Counted from the first letter of the stretch, positions 8,686 through 18,717 are shown. The stretch is 64,000 nucleotides of DNA from Ramlibacter tataouinensis (GCF_027941915.1 NZ_CP116009.1:1178001-1242000), one strand, 5' to 3'. The notes: generated from the sequence alone by a model not told the origin. Made by a program: numbers and translations.

Positions 8686-9417
8686 ATGGATCGTCCGCAA
8701 GACGGGGCAAGGCTGGACGAATGGTTCGTCCCGGGATTCGGTCCGCTGCGCTTCCGGATCGCGGTCGGCCTGCTGTTCCTGCCCTACACGGGCATGGTCC
8801 TGGCATTCACCGTGATCGGCTCGGTGCTGGCGGACACCGTCCACTGGGATCGCGTCGCGGCCCTCGTGGCGATCTACTTTTTGGCCCTGGGCATCGGCGC
8901 CCACGCGCTGGATGCCGTGGGCAGCCGGGGCACCAAGCCCTGGGGCAGTGTCTTCTCGCGGCGGCAGCTCTGGCTGGTGGCGGCCAGCTCGATCGCCCTC
9001 GCCTACGCGATAGCCATCCCTTACATGCTGCGCGATGCCCCCATGCTGTGGTGGATCGCCGCGGCCGAGGGCCTCTTCCTGCTCGCCTACAACCTCGAGT
9101 GGTTCCGCGGCCGCTTCCACACGGACGGCTGGTTCGCGCTGGCCTGGGGCGCCCTGCCTGTAGGGGCCGGCCATATCCTGCAGACCAACCGGCTTTCCTG
9201 GGCGGCCCTACTGGTCGCCAGCGCGGCGGCCCTGCTGGCGCTGGTCGAGATCAAGGCCTCCCGGCCCTACAAGCTCCTCAAGCGGGCCACGGGCCTCGAG
9301 CCACCGTCCGCCCGGGAGCGCATCTGCCAGCAGCAATTTGAGTCCATCCTCAAGGCCGTGAGCCTCGGGGTGATGCTGCTGGGCGCAGGGCTGGCGGCCT
9401 GGCGCTGGCCTGGCTGA
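8686..9417 (+). CDS. Seven- or eight-helix membrane protein of isoprenoid group
   Basis: 243 aa, largely hydrophobic with about seven or eight transmembrane segments. The loop LGIGAHALDAVGSRGTKPWG after the second segment looks like a conserved functional site and is faintly reminiscent of UbiA-type prenyltransferases, but the N-D-x-x-D signature of that family is absent, so I do not call it one. The ATG at 8686 is preceded by AAGGAG. The stop is only 14 bases before the GTG of the polyprenyl synthase, so the two genes form an operon and the protein probably acts on or transports an isoprenoid. Confidence 0.6.
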   Translation: MDRPQDGARLDEWFVPGFGPLRFRIAVGLLFLPYTGMVLAFTVIGSVLADTVHWDRVAALVAIYFLALGIGAHALDAVGSRGTKPWGSVFSRRQLWLVAASSIALAYAIAIPYMLRDAPMLWWIAAAEGLFLLAYNLEWFRGRFHTDGWFALAWGALPVGAGHILQTNRLSWAALLVASAAALLALVEIKASRPYKLLKRATGLEPPSARERICQQQFESILKAVSLGVMLLGAGLAAWRWPG

Positions 9418-9431
9418 GAGGGGACAGCGAG

Positions 9432-10388
9432 GTGGCCACCTCCGTGCCTGCCTTCGAGGCGTACTGGCAAGCCACTCGCGAGCGGCTGGAAGAGGGGTTC
9501 GAGCGCGCCCTCCCGCACTTCTTCGACCGGCTTCCGGCAGGCCATCTGTCCACCGTCCGCACGGTGCTGGCCGGTGGCAAGCGGCTGCGCGGCAGCCTCG
9601 TGTGCCTGTTGAACGATGCACTGGGCGGAGACCCGGCGGCGGCTGTCCCGCGGGCCATGGCCGTTGAGTGCGTGCATGCGGCTTCCCTGATCCACGATGA
9701 CCTGGTCGACGGCGACGCCTCGCGCCGCAACCGTCCCGCCACCTGGGCCACCGAAGGCCCGCGCCGGGCCGTACTGCTGGCCGACCTGATGTTCGCCACG
9801 GCGCTGCAGCGGATGGTGGAACTGGGCCGGGACGATGGGCTCGCACTGGCGCAGGCCATCGCCACCATGGCCGCGGGGGCGTTCCAGGAGCCGCTGGAGC
9901 CCACCGACACGCTGCACTCGCCTGGCGGCGAAGGCATGCCCTACCCCGAGCTCATTTACCTCAAGACGGGCGTCCTGTTCGGTACGGCGTGCCGCATGGG
10001 CGCGCTGGCCGCCGGTGCGTCCGCATCCGTCGCGGCGCACGCGTTCGAGTACGGCGCCCGGACCGGCGAGGCCTACCAGATGGCCGACGACCTGCAGGAT
10101 CTGGTCGGGCGGCCACCGGGTCGCCCTGCTACGGCGGCGCAGCTGGCCCTGCTCGCCCCGGCCGCCTGGCATTTCTGCCCTGACCTGGCCCAGGCGCCTT
10201 CCCCGCCCGGGCCGGATCATGCGGCACGGCTGCGGCTGGTGCTGCGCAGCGCCATGGCGGCGGGCATCGAAGCCCGCCTGCAGCAGGCAAGGGCCGCTGC
10301 CAGCCAGCTTCCCGGCGGTTTTCTCGATGGGCTGCTCGCAACCGCGCCCGATCACATCGTCGCGGCTATGGCGGCCGGCGCGCCGTGA
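9432..10388 (+). CDS. Polyprenyl diphosphate synthase family protein
   Basis: 318 aa, trans-isoprenyl diphosphate synthase fold. The conserved GGKRLR is at the start of the domain, the first aspartate-rich motif is IHDDLVDGD and the second is QMADDLQDLVG; K-T-G-V-L-F in the middle corresponds to the usual KT pair. Such enzymes condense isopentenyl diphosphate with allylic diphosphates to make C10-C50 chains. The start is GTG at 9432 with GAGAGGGG about 8 bases upstream, overlapping the stop region of the membrane gene. The 3' end overlaps the convergent methyltransferase by 23 bases. Confidence 0.85.
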   Translation: MATSVPAFEAYWQATRERLEEGFERALPHFFDRLPAGHLSTVRTVLAGGKRLRGSLVCLLNDALGGDPAAAVPRAMAVECVHAASLIHDDLVDGDASRRNRPATWATEGPRRAVLLADLMFATALQRMVELGRDDGLALAQAIATMAAGAFQEPLEPTDTLHSPGGEGMPYPELIYLKTGVLFGTACRMGALAAGASASVAAHAFEYGARTGEAYQMADDLQDLVGRPPGRPATAAQLALLAPAAWHFCPDLAQAPSPPGPDHAARLRLVLRSAMAAGIEARLQQARAAASQLPGGFLDGLLATAPDHIVAAMAAGAP

Positions 10389-11073
10389 CGATGGCCGAAC
10401 CATGCAGGGTCAGGTCCAGCCGGCGGATCTCGACGAAACCGCGTTGCTGCAAGGCGGCCTGCAGCTCCTGCGGCCACCGGGTCTGTTCGATCAGCTGCGG
10501 CAGTCCATGGAAGATCTCGCGCCAGGCGGGAAACAGCGGCGTGCCTAGCCGCTGCAGGGCCTTGAAGTACAGGCGCCAGAGCGCGACGAGAAGAGGCCTG
10601 GGCGGATAGGTGAAGTCATGCATCAGGAGCAGGCCGCCAGGTTCGAGCATGTCCCAGGCGTTGCCGACCAGCCGCGGCAGGTCGGCGTACTTCGCCAGGT
10701 AGGAGGAGCTGATGCAGTCGAAGGGCAGCTGCGAGCGGTAGTCCTCGGCGCGGCCGAGGACCAGCTCGACGTTGCCAACCCCTTGCCGTCGCACCTTCTC
10801 CCGCGCGATCGCCAGGTACTCCTCTCGAAGTTCGACACCCACCACTTGGCAATCCGGCAGGTGGCGGGCGATCGCCAGGGTGGAGATACCCGTCCCGCAG
10901 GCGAGATCGGCCACCCGGCGCGCTTGCGGCGGAATGAGGCGGCAGATCCGCCGCTTCCACAGGCGGTCGATGCCGAATGTGGCGGCACCGACCATGTGGT
11001 CGTAGCTGTGGCCCGTGCCCTGGAAGAAGCGCTCCACCAGCGCCAGCCTGGGATCAACCGGTTCGAACGGCAT
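10366..11073 (-). CDS. Class I SAM-dependent methyltransferase, UbiE/quinone-type
   Basis: About 235 aa. SAM-binding motif I is VADLACGTGIST, followed by VVGVELREEYL (acidic end of strand 2) and the MLEPGGLLLMHDFTYP region typical of UbiE/MenG- and Coq5-like enzymes. Its start (SYDHMVGAATFGIDRLWKRR) resembles that family's helix before motif I. I chose ATG 11073 (AGGA upstream). An ATG at 11136 would add 21 residues. It converges on and overlaps the polyprenyl synthase, so the pair may belong to one isoprenoid-quinone or terpenoid modification pathway, although they are on opposite strands. Confidence 0.78.
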   Translation of the reverse strand: MPFEPVDPRLALVERFFQGTGHSYDHMVGAATFGIDRLWKRRICRLIPPQARRVADLACGTGISTLAIARHLPDCQVVGVELREEYLAIAREKVRRQGVGNVELVLGRAEDYRSQLPFDCISSSYLAKYADLPRLVGNAWDMLEPGGLLLMHDFTYPPRPLLVALWRLYFKALQRLGTPLFPAWREIFHGLPQLIEQTRWPQELQAALQQRGFVEIRRLDLTLHGSAIVTARRPP

Positions 11074-11226
11074 CGAGGGTCCTGTCGAAGCCTGCTGGAA
11101 ATCCGTATCGTGGGTCGCTGCAGGGTGTCCGCACAAGCCGGAAGCTGCGGCCCATCGCGAAGATGTGAAATATCGGCGGCGGGTCGGCCCGGCCGGTGCC
11201 GGCAGTGAAGCCCCCGACCCCTGTCG

Positions 11227-11655
11227 CTAGAACGTGACTTTCACCGACGCCGCGCTGCGCTGCGCCTCGCCGTGGTACACGGCCTCGATGTTGTTGCCGT
11301 CCGGGTCGAGCACGAAGGCAGCGTAGTAGTCGGGGTGGTAGGGCCGCACGCCGGGCGCGCCGTTGTCCTTGCCGCCGTGGGCCAGGGCAGCCCGGTGGAA
11401 GGCGTCCACCATGGCCCGGCTCTGCGCCTGGAACGCCAGGTGCTGGCGGCCGGTGAGCTCACCCTGCGCGGCCGGGCTCTCGCGGGTCGAAACGACCAGC
11501 TCGTCCGCCCAGAAGAAACCGTCGCCGCTGCCGCCCAGCGGAATGCCCAGCACGTCGAAGATCGACGCATAGAAGGCCTGCGCGGCAGGAAAGTCGCGCA
11601 CCACCAGCTGGATGTGGTCGATGAGGCGGCCGCGGTGCAGTTCCTGGATTTCCAT
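11227..11655 (-). CDS. VOC family protein (glyoxalase-like)
   Basis: 142 aa, single VOC domain. Features are LIDHIQLVVRDFPAAQAFY at the start (the His is a probable metal ligand), GRQHLAFQA in the middle and YYAAFVLDPDGNNIEAVYHG at the end (C-terminal Glu ligand). It resembles lactoylglutathione-lyase-related and fosfomycin-resistance-type proteins without identifying features of either. AAGGAG lies 8 bases before the ATG. It lies downstream of kup, about 110 bases after it, on the same strand in the order kup, then this gene. Confidence 0.78.
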   Translation of the reverse strand: MEIQELHRGRLIDHIQLVVRDFPAAQAFYASIFDVLGIPLGGSGDGFFWADELVVSTRESPAAQGELTGRQHLAFQAQSRAMVDAFHRAALAHGGKDNGAPGVRPYHPDYYAAFVLDPDGNNIEAVYHGEAQRSAASVKVTF

Positions 11656-11763
11656 AGGTTTGCTCCTTGCCCGGTTGACGCCGACAGGCAGCGATTCTGC
11701 GGGACATCCGGCCCCTGCGCACGGCGTTGTTGCAGGTCCGTAACCGGCGGCCCGCCCCGCCCG

Positions 11764-13698
11764 CTAGATCTGCACGCGCGTGCCGAGCTCGATCACGCAG
11801 TTGTTCGGCAGCCGCAGGAAGTCGGCCACGCTGCCAGCGTTGCGCGACATGAAGGCGAACAGCCCCGCGCGCCAGCGCAGCATGCCGGCCGCGCGGACCG
11901 GAACGATGGTCTCCCGGCTCAGGAAATAGCTGACCTCGTCCACGTCGATCGGCAGTTCCGCCGTGCGGCACAGGGCAAGTGCCTGCGGAATGTCGGGGAT
12001 GTCCTTGAAGCCATAGTTCACCTGCACCCGCCAGAAGCCCGGCACCAGCGGCTGCACCGCGACGCGGTCGGCCGGCGCCACCCACGGCACGTCCTGGAAC
12101 CGCACGACCAGGATCAGGTTGCGTTCGTGCAGGACCTGGTTGTGCTTGAGGTTGTGCAGCAGCGCCTGCGGCACGGTGTCCGGGCTGGCCACCGCATAGA
12201 CGGCCGTGCGCATCGCGCGCGGCATCTCGTCCAGCGCGAGCGCCTGCAGGAAAGGCAGCAGCTCGGGGTCGCCCTGGCTGATGCTGCCCATCAGCAGTTC
12301 GCGGCCGCGGCGCCAGCTCGCCATGACCGTGAACAGCGCGAGCCCGAGCGCCAGCGGGAACCAGCCGCCCTGGGCGAACTTCAGCGAGCACGCGGCCACC
12401 AGGACGGCATCGACCCCGAGGAACAGGGCCGTCGCGCCCACCGTGACCGGCAGCGGGTAGCGCCACGCATGGCGCACCACGAAGAACGTCAGGAGGGTCG
12501 TGGCCAGCATCGTCAAGGTCACGGCGATGCCGTAGGCCGAGGCCAGCGCCGACGAGCTTCCGAATCCGAGGACGGCCAGCACGACGGCCGCAAGCAGCAG
12601 CCAGTTCACCAGGGGCAGGTAGATCTGGCCCATCTCCTTCTCGGAGGTATGCATCATCTGCATGCGCGGCAGCAAGCCCAGCTGGATCGCCTGCTGGGTG
12701 AGCGAGTAGGCCCCGGTGATCACGGCCTGCGACGCGATGATGGTCGCCACGGTGGCCAGCACCACCGCGGGAAGCAGCAGCGCGGACGGGAACAGCCGGA
12801 AGAACGGATTTTCCAGGGCCGCCGGTTCGCGCATCAGCAGCGCCGCCTGCCCCATGTAGTTCAGGGCCAGCGATGGCAGCACCAGGCTGCTCCAGGCGAT
12901 CCGGATCGGTCGCTTGCCGAAGTGGCCCAGGTCGGCGTACAGCGCCTCCGAGCCGGTGAAGGCCAGCACGATGGCGCCCAGGATGACGAAGAAGTGCCAG
13001 CCCTGCCGGCCGGCGAAGGCGAGCGCATGCAGCGGATTGAGCGCCTGGAGGATGAGCGGCTCGCGCACGACATGCAGCAGGCCGGCGACGGCGATCACCA
13101 CGAACCACAGGCCGATGACCGGGCCGAACAGCTTGCCGACCACGCCCGTGCCGAAGCGCTGGACGGCGAACAGCGCGACCAGCACCCCCAGGGAGATCGG
13201 CAGCACGTAGGGCTTCAAGGCCGGCGTGGCTACTTCCAGGCCTTCCACCGCACTGAGCACGGAGATGGCCGGGGTGATGATGCTGTCGCCGTAGAACAGC
13301 GCCGCTCCGAACACGCCGACCAGCAGCAGCACGTGCCGGCGGCGGGCCGTCCGGCCCGCCGCCTGTGCGGCCAGGGCGGTCAGCGCCATGATGCCGCCCT
13401 CGCCCCGGTTGTCCGCGCGCAGGATCAGCACGACGTATTTCAGGGTGACGATGAAGAGCAGGCCCCACAGCACGACCGAGACGGAGCCGATGAGGTTGGC
13501 GGCGTCCAACGGCAACCGGTGCTCGGGGTTGAAGATTTCCCGCACGGTGTACAGCGGGCTGGTGCCGATGTCGCCGAACACGACGCCCAGCGCACCCAGG
13601 GTGAGCGCGGCCCGGCTCTCCCGTCCGGCGGTTCCCGCCGCTGCGATGGGCAGGCGGACGGATCCGCCGCCCTGCCGCCGTGCGTGTCCTGCCTGCAT
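11764..13698 (-). CDS. kup: Kup-type potassium uptake permease
   Basis: About 644 aa. The start of the transmembrane domain carries the Kup signature [19 protein letters not shown], followed by about 12 membrane segments ([43 protein letters not shown]) and a roughly 200-aa cytoplasmic C-terminal domain ending in [12 protein letters not shown]. It imports K+ with H+ across the inner membrane. AAGGGGGT precedes ATG 13698, which I prefer over ATG 13740 inside the upstream gene. It begins 13 bases after the KdpE-like response regulator, so the kdpD-kdpE-kup order implies one operon and direct regulation of this transporter by that system. Confidence 0.92.
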   Translation of the reverse strand: MQAGHARRQGGGSVRLPIAAAGTAGRESRAALTLGALGVVFGDIGTSPLYTVREIFNPEHRLPLDAANLIGSVSVVLWGLLFIVTLKYVVLILRADNRGEGGIMALTALAAQAAGRTARRRHVLLLVGVFGAALFYGDSIITPAISVLSAVEGLEVATPALKPYVLPISLGVLVALFAVQRFGTGVVGKLFGPVIGLWFVVIAVAGLLHVVREPLILQALNPLHALAFAGRQGWHFFVILGAIVLAFTGSEALYADLGHFGKRPIRIAWSSLVLPSLALNYMGQAALLMREPAALENPFFRLFPSALLLPAVVLATVATIIASQAVITGAYSLTQQAIQLGLLPRMQMMHTSEKEMGQIYLPLVNWLLLAAVVLAVLGFGSSSALASAYGIAVTLTMLATTLLTFFVVRHAWRYPLPVTVGATALFLGVDAVLVAACSLKFAQGGWFPLALGLALFTVMASWRRGRELLMGSISQGDPELLPFLQALALDEMPRAMRTAVYAVASPDTVPQALLHNLKHNQVLHERNLILVVRFQDVPWVAPADRVAVQPLVPGFWRVQVNYGFKDIPDIPQALALCRTAELPIDVDEVSYFLSRETIVPVRAAGMLRWRAGLFAFMSRNAGSVADFLRLPNNCVIELGTRVQI

Positions 13699-13711
13699 GT
13701 CGGCACCCCCT

Positions 13712-14398
13712 TCAGGCTGCGGCGAGGCGGTAGCCGACACCCGTCTCGGTGAGCAGGTAGCGCGGCTCCTCGGGCCTCTCCTCGATCTTCGCGCGCAGCT
13801 GCGCCATGTAGAGGCGCAGGTAGTGCGTGTGCTGGGCGAACTCCGGCCCCCAGACCTCCGTCAGCAGTTGCCGGTGCGTGACCACCTTGCCGGCACTGCG
13901 CACCAGCCGCGCGAGCAGCTGGTACTCGGTGGGCGTCAGGTGCACCGGATGGCCCCGCGCCTCGACCCGCCGCGCCCCGAGGTCCACGCGCAAGCCGTCC
14001 GACTCGTACACGGTGAGCGCCGCCGGCAAGGACGTTCCACGGTGGCGCAGGGCCACCCGGATGCGGGCCAGCAGCTCGCCGACGCTGAACGGCTTGGTCA
14101 GGTAGTCGTCAGCGCCGGCATCCAGCAGCCTGACCTTCTCCGCCTCCTGGTGCCGGGCCGAGACGACGAGCACGGGTATCGCATGCTGCTGGCGCGCATC
14201 CCGCACCAGGTCGCTGCCGTCGCCGTCCGGCAGGCCCAGGTCCAGCAGCACGACGTCCGGCGCTGCATGGCGCAGCAGCGCGCGCGCCTCGCTGATGCTC
14301 ACCGCCGTGCGGACGTCGAAGCCTTCGACGGCCAGGCTCGACTGCAGCATGGTCCGGATCGCCGGGTCGTCTTCGACCACCAGCAGCCGCAGCGTCAT
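13712..14398 (-). CDS. kdpE: KdpE-like OmpR-family response regulator
   Basis: 228 aa. An N-terminal receiver domain has the acidic pair in VVEDD, the phosphoacceptor Asp in [12 protein letters not shown], and the conserved Lys in YLTKPF. A C-terminal winged-helix domain of the OmpR/PhoB type follows ([37 protein letters not shown]). The ATG overlaps the sensor-kinase stop (ATGA), indicating translational coupling. The sequence is typical of KdpE, which normally activates kdpFABC; here the gene immediately downstream is kup. Confidence 0.88.
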   Translation of the reverse strand: MTLRLLVVEDDPAIRTMLQSSLAVEGFDVRTAVSISEARALLRHAAPDVVLLDLGLPDGDGSDLVRDARQQHAIPVLVVSARHQEAEKVRLLDAGADDYLTKPFSVGELLARIRVALRHRGTSLPAALTVYESDGLRVDLGARRVEARGHPVHLTPTEYQLLARLVRSAGKVVTHRQLLTEVWGPEFAQHTHYLRLYMAQLRAKIEERPEEPRYLLTETGVGYRLAAA

Positions 14399-15894
14399 GC
14401 GGGCTCCATCACCGGCTGCGCCGCCTCGACCGGGAGCACCAGCACGAAGGCGCTGCCGCCGCCTTCGCGCCGGCGCACCGACAGCTCGCCGTGGTGGGCG
14501 CGGGCGATCGCACGGCCGACGGCCAGGCCCAGCCCGTCGCCGCGCTGGCCGGACCGGTCGCTGCGGTGCCAGGGCTCGAAGATGGCCGCTTCCTCGCCGG
14601 CGGGAATGCCGTCGCCCCGGTCGAGCACGGCCAGCTCGATGCGATGGTCCCGCTGCCGCACGTCGAGGTCGATCCGGCCCGCGCTGTACTTGAGCGCGTT
14701 GTCCAGCAGGTTCTCGAGCAGCTGGGCGAGCAGCACCGGGTCGGCCCTGATCAGCGGCAAGCGCGCCGGCACCTGCGACTGGATGCGGTGCGCCGCGTCG
14801 CGCTGGCGCACCCGGGCCAGCACGGCGCCGACGATCTCCTCGACCGACTCCCAATCCATGGGGATCTCGCCGGCGTGATCGAGCCGCACCAGTTGCAGGG
14901 TGTTGTCCGTCAGCGTCGCCAGGTGCCGCGACTCGCCCAGGATGGTGGCGAGCATGCGCTGGCGCTGCAGCGGCGGCAGCCGTTCACCCTGCGTCTGCAG
15001 CGACGAGGCGGCGCCCATGATGGCCGCCAGCGGCGTGCGGAAGTCGTGCGAGATGGCCGCCAGCAGGGTGCTTTGCGCGCGATGCCATTGCGACTGTTCC
15101 TGGGCGTCGCGCATCGCCGCCGCCAGCCGGATGCGCCAGAGCGCCTGGCCCGCAAGCGCGCAGATCGCCTGGGCGTGCTCCCGGCCGCCGTTGTCGGACG
15201 CCGATACGTTCTGCACGCAGGCCGCCCCGCCCGTATGGCTCTCGGTGCGCAACGGCAGGTACCAGGCCTGCAGGCCCGGCCAGCGCCCCGTGCCCGGGCC
15301 GAGCGTCGCCGCCTCGCGGATGCAGGCCTGCAGGCCGTCGCGCAGCGGCGCCTGCTCCGCCCGCAAGTGCAGGTCGCCCTGCGCGTCGAGCAGGGCGACG
15401 GTGCAGGGCCCCGGGAAGGCGCGGTTCAGGTTGCGGTGCGCGATCGCCAGGACCTCGGCCGGCAACGCGGCGACCGCGAGCTCGACGGCCATCTCCTGCA
15501 GCTGGCGCGCGCGCCGCTCGTTCAGGCGCGCGGCTTCCGTCTCGCGCCGCAAGCCCGTGCCCAGGTGGCTGATGACCAGGGCGACCGCCAGCAGGGCGAA
15601 CAGGGCGAACAGGTTCTCCTGCGCGTCCACCCGGAAGCTGTACCGGGGCGAGACGAAGAAGAAGTTGAGGAGCGTGACGGCCCCGATGGCGCAGCACAGC
15701 GAAGCCACCCGGCCGAGCGTGTAGGAGGCCAGCACCAGGGCCAGCACGTAGACCATCGCTTCGCTGGTCACGCTGACGTGGCGGTCCAGCAGCAGGTTGA
15801 GCACGGTCGCCGCCACGAGCAGCCCGCAGCCGACCCAGCCGTCGCGCACCTTGCGGGCGTCCGGCGGCCCGGAGGAGCGGGCTGCGGTGCTCAT
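14395..15894 (-). CDS. kdpD: KdpD-like sensor histidine kinase lacking the N-terminal KdpD/Usp region
   Basis: 499 aa. It begins almost directly with the four-helix DUF4118 membrane region (about residues 20-110, LLVAATVLNLLLDRH to VALVISHLG), then a GAF-like linker (about 130-265), the phosphoacceptor box AISHDFRTPLAAIMG (about 285) and a HATPase domain (LLENLLDNALKYS; DRGDGIP; GDGLGLAVGRAI). Full KdpD is near 900 aa and starts with a KdpD/Usp domain pair that binds ATP or c-di-AMP; that part is absent. It overlaps kdpE by 4 bases and leads to kup. It probably senses K+ or envelope state through the membrane and GAF regions. Confidence 0.87.
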   Translation of the reverse strand: MSTAARSSGPPDARKVRDGWVGCGLLVAATVLNLLLDRHVSVTSEAMVYVLALVLASYTLGRVASLCCAIGAVTLLNFFFVSPRYSFRVDAQENLFALFALLAVALVISHLGTGLRRETEAARLNERRARQLQEMAVELAVAALPAEVLAIAHRNLNRAFPGPCTVALLDAQGDLHLRAEQAPLRDGLQACIREAATLGPGTGRWPGLQAWYLPLRTESHTGGAACVQNVSASDNGGREHAQAICALAGQALWRIRLAAAMRDAQEQSQWHRAQSTLLAAISHDFRTPLAAIMGAASSLQTQGERLPPLQRQRMLATILGESRHLATLTDNTLQLVRLDHAGEIPMDWESVEEIVGAVLARVRQRDAAHRIQSQVPARLPLIRADPVLLAQLLENLLDNALKYSAGRIDLDVRQRDHRIELAVLDRGDGIPAGEEAAIFEPWHRSDRSGQRGDGLGLAVGRAIARAHHGELSVRRREGGGSAFVLVLPVEAAQPVMEPA

Positions 15895-16104
15895 GCCGGT
15901 GAAGGTAGCACCGGCGGCATCAGGATGGCGTTAGGGCCGTGCGGGCCGTTGACGCCTCGAAAGCGCGCTGGCGTAGCACAACCGTTGATCATGCTCGACA
16001 GGCAAAGGGGAGCCTCGATCAACCGCCGAGCGCGGTCAGCTTGGCCGCGCTACCCGCTCCGGCTGTGTCTTGCCCTCCACACGAGGGCGCCGCACGAATC
16101 GATC
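15895..16104. other. Non-coding gap between aceE-like gene and kdpD-like gene
   Basis: These 210 bases separate two leftward genes. Some antisense ORF potential exists, as everywhere in this GC-rich sequence, but no codon pattern suggests a gene. It probably holds the promoter of the kdpD-kdpE-kup unit; I could not identify convincing -35/-10 boxes. Confidence 0.3.
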
Positions 16105-18717
16105 TCAGGACAGCGCGAACCGGGCGGCCGCGGCGATGCTGGCCGCATCGACCCCGAAGAAGGCCCGCAGCGCCGCCCGCGTGTCGCTGCGACCGAACCC
16201 GTCCGTGCCCAGCGTGAGGTAGCGGCGGCCCGGCGGCACGTAGGCGCGAATGCTTTCCGGCACCGCCCGCACATAGTCGCTCGCGGCGATCACCGGGCCC
16301 GAGCCCGCCAGCAGTTGCTGCAGGTAGGGCTCGGTCCCGCCCTCGCCCGCCATCGCCTTGCGCTCGCAGGCCAGCCCGTCGCGGGCCAGCTCGCTCCAGC
16401 TGGTGATGCTGACCACCTCGACGCCGATGCCCTCGCCCGCGAGCTGCCCGGCGGCCTTCAGCACTTCGGGAAGGATCGCGCCCGATCCGAGCAAGGTGAC
16501 GCGCGCCGGTGCCGATCCGTCCGCGAAGCTCGAATGGCGGTAGCCGCCACGGATGACCCCCTCGCGCGCGCTCTCCGGCAGGTCCGGCTGCGCGTAGTTC
16601 TCGTTCATCAGCGTCAGGTAGTAGAAGACGTCGCGCTGCTCCACCAGCATCTCGCGCATGCCGTGGTCCACCAGCACCGCCATCTCGCCGGCGAAGGCCG
16701 GGTCGTAGGCCTTGCAGTTGGGAAGGGTCGCGGCGACCAGGTGGCTGCTGCCGTCCTGGTGCTGCAGGCCCTCGCCGGCCAGCGTGGTGCGGCCGGAGGT
16801 GGCGCCCAGCAGGAAGCCGCGGGCGCGCTGGTCGGCGGCCGCCCAGATCGCGTCGCCCACGCGCTGGAAGCCGAACATCGAGTAGTAGATGTAGAACGGC
16901 AGCATCGGCAGGCCGTGCACGCTGTAGCTGGTGGCCGCGGCGGTCCAGCTGGCAATGGCGCCCGCCTCGCTGATGCCCTCCTCCAGGATCTGCCCGTCCA
17001 GCGCCTCGCGGTACGACAGCACCGAGCCGATGTCCTCCGGTTCGTACTTCTGGCCCACGCTGGAATAGATGCCCACCTGCTTGAACAGGTTGGCCATGCC
17101 GAAGGTGCGCGCCTCGTCGGCCACGATCGGCACGATGCGGGGCCCCAGCTGCGGGTCCTTCAGCAGGTTGCCCAGCAGGCGCACGAAGGCCATGGTGGTC
17201 GACATCTCCTTGCCGCCCGCCTGCACGGCGAACTGCCCATACGAGGCCAGCGGCGGCACCGGCAGCGCCGGCGCCTGCGACTCGCGCCGCGGCAGGTAGC
17301 CGCCCAGCGCGCGGCGGCGCTCGTGCAGGTAGCGCAGTTCCGGGCTGTCCGGCGCGGGCTTGTGGAACGCCAGCGTCCGGGCCTGCTCGTCCGAGAGCGG
17401 CAGCTCGAAGCGGTTGCGGAACGCCAGCAGGGCCGCCTCGTCCAGCTTCTTCTGGCTGTGAGTGGTCATCCGGCCCTGGCCGGCCGCGCCCATGCCGAAG
17501 CCCTTCTTGGTGTGGGCCAGGATCACCGTGGGCTGGCCGCGGTGCCTCGCCGCCCGCTCGTAGGCCGCATGGATCTTCACCAGATCGTGGCCGCCGCGCT
17601 TCAAGCGATCGATCTGCTCGTCGGTCATGCCCTGCGCCAGCCGGACCAGCTCCCCGTCCTGGCCGAAGAAGTTGTCGCGGTTGAAGCGGCCGTCCTTGGC
17701 GGCGAAGGTCTGCATCTGCCCGTCCACCGTGCCGGCGAAGGCACGCACCAGCGCCTGGGTCGTGTCGCGCGCGAACAGCCCGTCCCAGTCGCTGCCCCAC
17801 AGCAGCTTGACCACGTTCCAGCCGGCGCCGCGGAACAGTTTTTCGAGTTCGTCGACGATCCGGCCGTTGCCACGCACCGGCCCGTCCAGGCGCTGCAGGT
17901 TGCAGTTGACCACCCAGACCAGGTTGTCCAGCTTCTCGCGCGAGGCCAGCGTCAGCGCACTCATGCTCTCGGGCTCGTCCATCTCGCCGTCGCCGAACAC
18001 GCCCCACACCTTGCGGCCTTCGGTGTCCAGCAGGCCGCGGTGCGTGAGGTAGCGCATGAAGCGCGCGTGGTAGATCGAGCTGATCGGGCCGATGCCCATG
18101 GAGCCGGTCGGGAACTGCCAGAACTCCGGCATCAGCCAGGGGTGCGGATAGCTCGAGAGGCCGCGCGCGCCCTGCTGCGGCGCCGTGATCTCCTGGCGGT
18201 AGTGCGCCAGGTCGTGCTCGGACAGGCGCCCTTCGAGGAGCGCACGGGCGTACACGCCTGGCGCGCTGTGCGGCTGGAAGAACACCAGGTCGCCACCCTG
18301 CTGGTCGTTGCGGGCACGGAAGAAGTGGTTGAAGCCGACTTCGAACAGGTCGGCGGCGCTGGCGTAGCTGGCGATGTGCCCGCCCAGCTCGCCATACGCG
18401 GTGTTCGCGCGGACCACCATGGCCAGCGCGTTCCACCGCATCAGGGAAGCCAGCTTCTCCTCGATGGCCAGGTCGCCCGGGAACTCCGGCTGCGCCTCGA
18501 CCGGCACGGTGTTGACGTAGGGCGTGGCCAGCTCCGGCGACCACGCCACGCCCGGCTGGCGGGCCAGCACCGCCAGCTGGTCGAGGAGAAAGCGGGCACG
18601 CGACGGCCCGTGGGTGGCGACCACCGCCAGGAAGGCGTCGCGCCATTCGGCCGTCTCGACCGGGTCGAAGTCGCCGCCCGGGTCAGCGAGGTAGCGGGTG
18701 GTGCCGAGGTCCGTCAT
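16105..18717 (-). CDS. aceE: Homodimeric-type pyruvate/2-oxoacid dehydrogenase E1 (AceE family)
   Basis: About 870 aa, the usual AceE length. Landmarks are the thiamine-binding GDGEMDEPESM to NCNLQRLDGPVRGNG, the substrate-channel regions PTGSMGIGPISSIYHARFMRYL and GRFNRDNFFGQDG, and GISEAGAIASWTAAATSY in the transketolase-like domain. It decarboxylates a 2-oxoacid and acetylates lipoyl-E2. No E2 or E3 gene is next to it. A divergent Lrp-type regulator starts 85 bases away. That pairing recalls the mdeB-mdeR arrangement, in which the E1 acts on 2-oxobutyrate, so this may be a specialised second E1 rather than the housekeeping one. Start chosen at 18717 (GGAAGG upstream). Confidence 0.85.
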   Translation of the reverse strand: MTDLGTTRYLADPGGDFDPVETAEWRDAFLAVVATHGPSRARFLLDQLAVLARQPGVAWSPELATPYVNTVPVEAQPEFPGDLAIEEKLASLMRWNALAMVVRANTAYGELGGHIASYASAADLFEVGFNHFFRARNDQQGGDLVFFQPHSAPGVYARALLEGRLSEHDLAHYRQEITAPQQGARGLSSYPHPWLMPEFWQFPTGSMGIGPISSIYHARFMRYLTHRGLLDTEGRKVWGVFGDGEMDEPESMSALTLASREKLDNLVWVVNCNLQRLDGPVRGNGRIVDELEKLFRGAGWNVVKLLWGSDWDGLFARDTTQALVRAFAGTVDGQMQTFAAKDGRFNRDNFFGQDGELVRLAQGMTDEQIDRLKRGGHDLVKIHAAYERAARHRGQPTVILAHTKKGFGMGAAGQGRMTTHSQKKLDEAALLAFRNRFELPLSDEQARTLAFHKPAPDSPELRYLHERRRALGGYLPRRESQAPALPVPPLASYGQFAVQAGGKEMSTTMAFVRLLGNLLKDPQLGPRIVPIVADEARTFGMANLFKQVGIYSSVGQKYEPEDIGSVLSYREALDGQILEEGISEAGAIASWTAAATSYSVHGLPMLPFYIYYSMFGFQRVGDAIWAAADQRARGFLLGATSGRTTLAGEGLQHQDGSSHLVAATLPNCKAYDPAFAGEMAVLVDHGMREMLVEQRDVFYYLTLMNENYAQPDLPESAREGVIRGGYRHSSFADGSAPARVTLLGSGAILPEVLKAAGQLAGEGIGVEVVSITSWSELARDGLACERKAMAGEGGTEPYLQQLLAGSGPVIAASDYVRAVPESIRAYVPPGRRYLTLGTDGFGRSDTRAALRAFFGVDAASIAAAARFALS

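Noticed and set aside
11272..13752. Rightward open frame of 826 codons opposite kup
   Set aside because: Antisense shadow of kup; composition (Gln/His/Arg-rich) is not protein-like.
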